Of a stretch of DNA of 9,596 nt, positions 6,828 through 9,596 are shown piece by piece (the stretch's first letter is position 1; each line of letters opens with the position of its first letter). Origin of the DNA: Actinomycetota bacterium (GTDB taxonomy: Bacteria; Actinomycetota; Actinomycetes; Propionibacteriales; Nocardioidaceae). Both the position numbers and the translations under genes were made by a program. A model generated the notes under the pieces. The model had not been told where the DNA came from and made no database searches. It was given only the letters and a program-made list of their open reading frames with translations. Location of the stretch: assembly GCA_009702305.1 (NCBI GenBank), contig WLIH01000052.1, forward strand, positions 1-9,596, given 5' to 3'.

Positions 6828-6870
6828 GATCCGGGTCGAGCCCCGCGGGCGCCCGGCCATCGCGATGACC

Positions 6871-6876
6871 TAGTGT
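6871..6876 (+). promoter_or_regulatory. Candidate leaderless -10 (TAGTGT) for the manB operon
   Basis: TAGTGT is followed by 7 nt (TCGGCCC) and then ATG 6884. There is no Shine-Dalgarno upstream of manB. The arrangement matches the other leaderless candidates in the window; no -35 is evident. Confidence 0.5.
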
Positions 6877-6883
6877 TCGGCCC

Positions 6884-8275
6884 ATGGTCGACACCCTGAG
6901 TGCCGAGAACGTCCACGCCATCTTCAAGGCCTACGACGTGCGGGGGACCGTCCCCGACCAGCTCGACGAGGACCTCGCCCGCGCGACCGGCCGGGCCTAC
7001 GTCCAGGTGACCGGCGCCCGCACCGTCGTGGTCGGTCACGACATGCGGCCCAGCTCGCCCGGCATGGCCGGCGCCTTCGCCGAGGGTGCGACCGAGTCGG
7101 GGGCCGACGTGATCATGATCGGCCTGGCCTCCACCGACCAGCTCTATTTCGCGTCGGGTCACCTGGGTCACCCCGGCGCCATGTTCACCGCGAGCCACAA
7201 CCCCGCGCAGTACAACGGCATCAAGATGTGTCGCGCCGGCGCGACCCCGATCGGCTCTGAGACCGGGCTCGCCGAGATCCGCGACCTCGTCGTGAGTCAG
7301 GCCGGTGCCGCGTCGTCCGCCGAGGGACGCACCGGCTCGATCAGCGAGCACGACGTCCTCGAGGCGTACGCCGCTCACCTGCTCTCCCTCGCGCCGGTCC
7401 AGGGTCGTCGGCTCAAGGTGGTCGCCGACGCCGGCAACGGGATGGCGGGCTGGACCGCCCCCGCCGTCTTCGGCCGACTCGGCCCCGACGTTGTCGACCT
7501 CGTGCCGATGTACTTCGAGCTCGACGGCACCTTCCCGAACCACGAGGCCAACCCGCTCGACGAGGAGACTCTGAGCGACCTCAAGGCGCGCGTGATCGCC
7601 GAAGGCGCCGACATCGGGCTGGCCTTCGACGGCGACGCCGACCGCTGCTTCCTGGTCGACGAGCGTGGTCGCGCGGTCTCGCCCTCGACGCTGACCGCCC
7701 TGATCGCCGCCCGCGAGCTCGCCAAGGAGCCGGGTGCGACGATCATCCACAACCTGATCACCAGCCGTGCCGTGCCCGAGCTGGTGAGCGAGCTCGGCGG
7801 GGTGCCGGTGCGCACCCGGGTCGGGCACTCCTACATCAAGGCCACGATGGCCGAGACCGACGCCATCTTCGGTGGCGAGCACAGCGGTCACTTCTACTTC
7901 CGCGACTTCTGGCGCGCCGACTCCGGCATGCTCGCCGCACTGCACGCCCTGGCGGCGCTGGCCGAGGTCGACGTACCTCTCTCCGAGCTGCTGGCGGACT
8001 ACGAGCGCTACCCGATGAGCGGCGAGATCAACTCCACCGTCACCGACCAAGCGGCTGTGATGGACGCGCTCGAGGCGCAGTACGCCGCCGAGGTCGGCGT
8101 CACGACCGACCGCCTCGACGGGCTCACGGTCTCCCACGCCGACTGGACCTTCAACGTGCGACCCTCCAACACCGAGCCACTGCTCCGGCTCAACGCCGAG
8201 GGCAAGGACACCCCGACCATGACCGCCGTGCGAGACGATGTGCTCGCCCAGATCCGCGCAGGAGCCTCCCGATGA
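6884..8275 (+). CDS. manB: Phosphomannomutase / phosphoglucomutase (ManB)
   Basis: A 463-aa alpha-D-phosphohexomutase of normal family length. It interconverts mannose-6-phosphate and mannose-1-phosphate, the precursor of GDP-mannose, in the cytoplasm. Visible signatures in order: FKAYDVRG (14-21); the phosphoserine loop TASHNP (102-107), catalytic Ser104; the Mg-binding loop DGDADR (249-254), with D249, D251 and D253; the sugar-specificity loop GEHSGH (331-336); and the phosphate-binding [10 protein letters not shown] (426-435). GEHSGH with RPSNTEP is usual for PMM/PGM enzymes active on mannose and often glucose phosphates. ATG 6884 follows a TAGTGT element. It is first of a three-gene unit, and its stop overlaps the next ATG as ATGA. 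In this neighbourhood manA normally lies just downstream, outside this window. The product feeds mannosylated wall lipids and glycans. Confidence 0.96.
   Translation: MVDTLSAENVHAIFKAYDVRGTVPDQLDEDLARATGRAYVQVTGARTVVVGHDMRPSSPGMAGAFAEGATESGADVIMIGLASTDQLYFASGHLGHPGAMFTASHNPAQYNGIKMCRAGATPIGSETGLAEIRDLVVSQAGAASSAEGRTGSISEHDVLEAYAAHLLSLAPVQGRRLKVVADAGNGMAGWTAPAVFGRLGPDVVDLVPMYFELDGTFPNHEANPLDEETLSDLKARVIAEGADIGLAFDGDADRCFLVDERGRAVSPSTLTALIAARELAKEPGATIIHNLITSRAVPELVSELGGVPVRTRVGHSYIKATMAETDAIFGGEHSGHFYFRDFWRADSGMLAALHALAALAEVDVPLSELLADYERYPMSGEINSTVTDQAAVMDALEAQYAAEVGVTTDRLDGLTVSHADWTFNVRPSNTEPLLRLNAEGKDTPTMTAVRDDVLAQIRAGASR
8260..8264 (+). promoter_or_regulatory. Ribosome binding site AGGAG for the Trm112-like gene
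   Basis: A full AGGAG core sits 7 nt before ATG 8272, inside the last codons of manB. It supports the very short downstream gene being real and separately initiated. Confidence 0.65.
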
Positions 8276-8433
8276 ACCTCGATCCCGCCCTGCTGGCGAT
8301 CATCGTGTGCCCCCACGACCACGGCACGCTGCTGGAGGTCGCCGACGAGCTGGTCTGCCAGACCTGCAAGCTCGCCTACCCGGTGCGCGACGACATCCCC
8401 GTGCTGCTGGTCGACGAGGCCCGCCAGTCGTGA
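8272..8433 (+). CDS. Trm112-like small zinc-ribbon protein
   Basis: A 53-aa protein, [20 protein letters not shown] then [20 protein letters not shown], ending [13 protein letters not shown]. The layout L-x-I-[IL]-x-C-P, then L-x-C-x2-C-x-L-x-Y-P-[IV]-x-[DN]-x-I-P-V-[LM]-L, is that of the Trm112/YcaR family, whose eukaryotic and archaeal members bind and activate methyltransferases acting on tRNA, rRNA and release factors. The bacterial role is less clear. Ligands seen are C13, C29 and C32; the fourth position of the usual C-P-x-C is D16 (CPHD), possibly with H15 or H17 substituting. It overlaps manB (ATGA) and the SIS gene (GTGA) and has a perfect AGGAG, so it is co-translated with both. It is too short for many gene callers. 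Confidence 0.88.
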   Translation: MNLDPALLAIIVCPHDHGTLLEVADELVCQTCKLAYPVRDDIPVLLVDEARQS

Positions 8434-9458
8434 GCTGGTTCGACGAGGCCAGGCTCGACGACGAGGCTGCCCTCGCCACCATCGACCTGCGGCTGCGCTC
8501 CCTGGCCGAGTCCGGCTCGCGGGTGCGTCGCGAGGCCGGTGCGGCTGCCGAGGCGACCGCCGAAGCGGTCGAGCGCAGCCGCGACCTGGCCCGCCCTCGG
8601 GCCGTGATCGCCGCCGGCCCGGACTCCCGGCTGCTGCGCGCGGTGCTCGAGCCGTGGTGTCCGGTGCCGTTCGTGGCCTGGCCGAGCCCGGCGCTGCCCG
8701 GATGGGCAGGCAGCCTCGACCTGGTCGTGGTGCTCGCCCCGCACGGCTCCGACACCGGTGCGGCCTCGGCCGTCGCGGAGGCCGTGCGCCGCGGCTGCCA
8801 GGTGGTCGTGGCGTGCGCGCCCGACTCGCTCGTGGCCGATCACGCAGCCGGGCGGTGGAGCACGATCCTGCCGACCACGACGGGCGACCAGCTCGCCACC
8901 GCGGGCGTGATGCTCGACTACCTGCACCGTGTGACGCTCGGTCCGGCGACCGACCCCGACGAGGTCGCCGACGCCCTCGACTCCGTCGCGCAGTCCTGCT
9001 CGCCGCACCGTGATCTGGCCGTCAACCCGGCCAAGATGCTGGCGATCGCGCTCGCCGACACCAACCCGGTCGTGTGGGGCGGGTCGGTGCTCGCCGCGCG
9101 CGCCGCCCGTCGAGTCGCGGAGTCCGTGCGCCGCGCGATCGGACGCAGCGCCATCGCCGGCGACCTGGAGCAGCTGCTCCCGGTGATCGAGGCGGCGCGC
9201 CAGCGCGACGTGTTCGACGACCCGTTCGCCGAGGGCGGCAGCGAGCTGCGCCCGATGCTGCTGGTGCTCGACGACGCGACCGAGGACCCGCTGGTCCTCG
9301 ACCAGGCCGAGCAGCTGCGCAACGCCGCGTCCTCGCGCGGCGTCCGCGTCGAGCACCTCACGACCGAGGCGGGCAGCGAGGTCGGCCGCTACGCATCGCT
9401 CCTGCTGAGCGGCACCTACGCCGCGGAGTACCTCCGAGTCGGCCTCGTCGACGACTGA
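8430..9458 (+). CDS. SIS-domain protein related to bifunctional phosphoglucose/phosphomannose isomerase (Rv3256c type)
   Basis: A 342-aa cytoplasmic protein. The N-terminal helix (1-55) leads into two Rossmann-like sugar-isomerase lobes: [16 protein letters not shown] (58-73), [16 protein letters not shown] (98-113) with the G-x-Q-V-V-V-A strand (122-129), and [20 protein letters not shown] (212-231). The C-terminal region (about 270-340) resembles the bact-PGI_C half, with [12 protein letters not shown] (276-287). Homologues lie between manB and manA in many actinobacteria and are of unproven activity. True PGI/PMI enzymes have S-x-S-G-x-T in lobe 1, an E-N-x-K stretch and a later catalytic His; here they read [16 protein letters not shown] and GDLEQLL, so catalysis is doubtful. 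The GTG start overlaps the Trm112-like stop (GTGA), with CGAGG 10 nt upstream. It probably regulates or binds sugar phosphates in mannose metabolism, an inference from context. Confidence 0.82.
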   Translation: MSWFDEARLDDEAALATIDLRLRSLAESGSRVRREAGAAAEATAEAVERSRDLARPRAVIAAGPDSRLLRAVLEPWCPVPFVAWPSPALPGWAGSLDLVVVLAPHGSDTGAASAVAEAVRRGCQVVVACAPDSLVADHAAGRWSTILPTTTGDQLATAGVMLDYLHRVTLGPATDPDEVADALDSVAQSCSPHRDLAVNPAKMLAIALADTNPVVWGGSVLAARAARRVAESVRRAIGRSAIAGDLEQLLPVIEAARQRDVFDDPFAEGGSELRPMLLVLDDATEDPLVLDQAEQLRNAASSRGVRVEHLTTEAGSEVGRYASLLLSGTYAAEYLRVGLVDD

Positions 9459-9468
9459 CGCACAAGTA

Positions 9469-9497
9469 CCTCGTTGGTCGAGGAAGCGCGCCAGCGA
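9469..9497 (+). repeat. Intergenic repeat, copy 1 (partial)
   Basis: CCTCGTTGGTCGAG then GAAGCGCGCCAGCGA. The first 28 nt match copy 2 except at two positions. It lacks the TATCGAGACC end. Its GAGGAAG (9480-9486) pairs with CTTCCTC (9501-9507), 7 bp around a 14-nt loop, so it could act as a weak terminator after the SIS gene. Confidence 0.75.
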
Positions 9498-9506
9498 GCT
9501 CTTCCT

Positions 9507-9547
9507 CCTCGTTGGTCGAGTAGGCGCGCCAGCGCCGTATCGAGACC
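9507..9547 (+). repeat. Intergenic repeat, copy 2 (most complete, 41 bp)
   Basis: It runs CCTCGTTGGTCGAG, TAGGCGCGCCAGCGCC, GTATCGAGACC. It is in direct orientation to copy 1 with a 9-bp gap and inverted relative to copy 3. The modules CTCGTTGGTCGAG, GCGCCAGCG and TATCGAGACC resemble a dispersed intergenic repeat I recall from Nocardioides-type genomes. Confidence 0.8.
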
Positions 9548-9565
9548 TGGTGACCTTGGGCTGGG

Positions 9566-9596
9566 GGTCTCGATACACCACCTCGCTGGCGCTCGG
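9566..9596 (-). repeat. Intergenic repeat, copy 3 (inverted, cut by window end)
   Basis: On the minus strand it reads GCGCCAGCG, a 7-nt AGGTGGT spacer (2 nt in copy 2), then GTATCGAGACC. GTATCGAGACC at 9537-9547 is perfectly complementary to 9566-9576 (11 bp, 18-nt loop), and GCGCCAGCG at 9526-9534 to 9584-9592 (9 bp), so copies 2 and 3 can form a long interrupted hairpin. The copy continues past the window. Confidence 0.75.

Noticed and set aside
9459..9596. CRISPR array at the right edge
   Set aside because: There are only three copies, with variable internal spacers, one inverted, and no regular spacer length; it fits a dispersed intergenic repeat instead.
1..9596. tRNA, rRNA, prophage, insertion sequence or riboswitch
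   Set aside because: I saw no cloverleaf, rRNA-like stretch, transposase or integrase motif, or known riboswitch pattern; codon use looks uniform across all genes.

Overview
The window reads as chromosome from a high-GC actinobacterium. The codons are strongly G/C-ending, a WhiB-family regulator is present, F420 biosynthesis genes are present, and several genes start leaderlessly. The gene order (F420 ligase and CofD divergent from whiB, then a metallopeptidase-like protein, DUF3499, manB, Trm112-like and SIS protein) is the conserved actinobacterial neighbourhood known around whiB2/manB in Mycobacterium and whiB/manB in Streptomyces. A family of CTCGTTGGTCGAG...TATCGAGACC repeats at the right edge resembles intergenic repeats I associate with Nocardioides and relatives. 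The genus is an inference.

Layout. Positions 1-1119, minus strand: the F420 operon, with cofD/fbiA complete and the first 37 codons of cofE/fbiB, overlapping by GTGA. Positions 1120-1321: divergent intergenic region with a good promoter for whiB and a G-rich 9-bp direct repeat. Positions 1322-1576: whiB, followed by a strong hairpin terminator (1597-1630). Positions 1664-5973, plus: a two-gene unit, a 976-aa GT2-type membrane glycosyltransferase and a 460-aa anchored exported protein of the DUF5719 type, coupled by an ATGA overlap. Positions 5981-6415, minus: a small zincin-family protein that converges on this unit and has lost its HExxH motif. Positions 6465-6827, plus: DUF3499, divergent from it. 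Positions 6884-9458, plus: manB, a 53-aa Trm112-like protein and a SIS-domain protein, all joined by 4-bp overlaps. Positions 9459-9596: a cluster of direct and inverted repeats, with no gene seen.

How the genes fit together. cofD and cofE make F420. manB makes mannose-1-phosphate for GDP-mannose and so for mannosylated wall glycans; the SIS protein is probably an accessory to sugar-phosphate metabolism. The large glycosyltransferase and its exported partner look like a cell-envelope glycan assembly pair. WhiB is the developmental/division Fe-S regulator. None of this is an obviously new system. The least understood parts are the glycosyltransferase/DUF5719 pair, two proteins that keep an enzyme fold but have lost catalytic motifs, the Trm112-like protein inside a mannose operon, and the repeat cluster.
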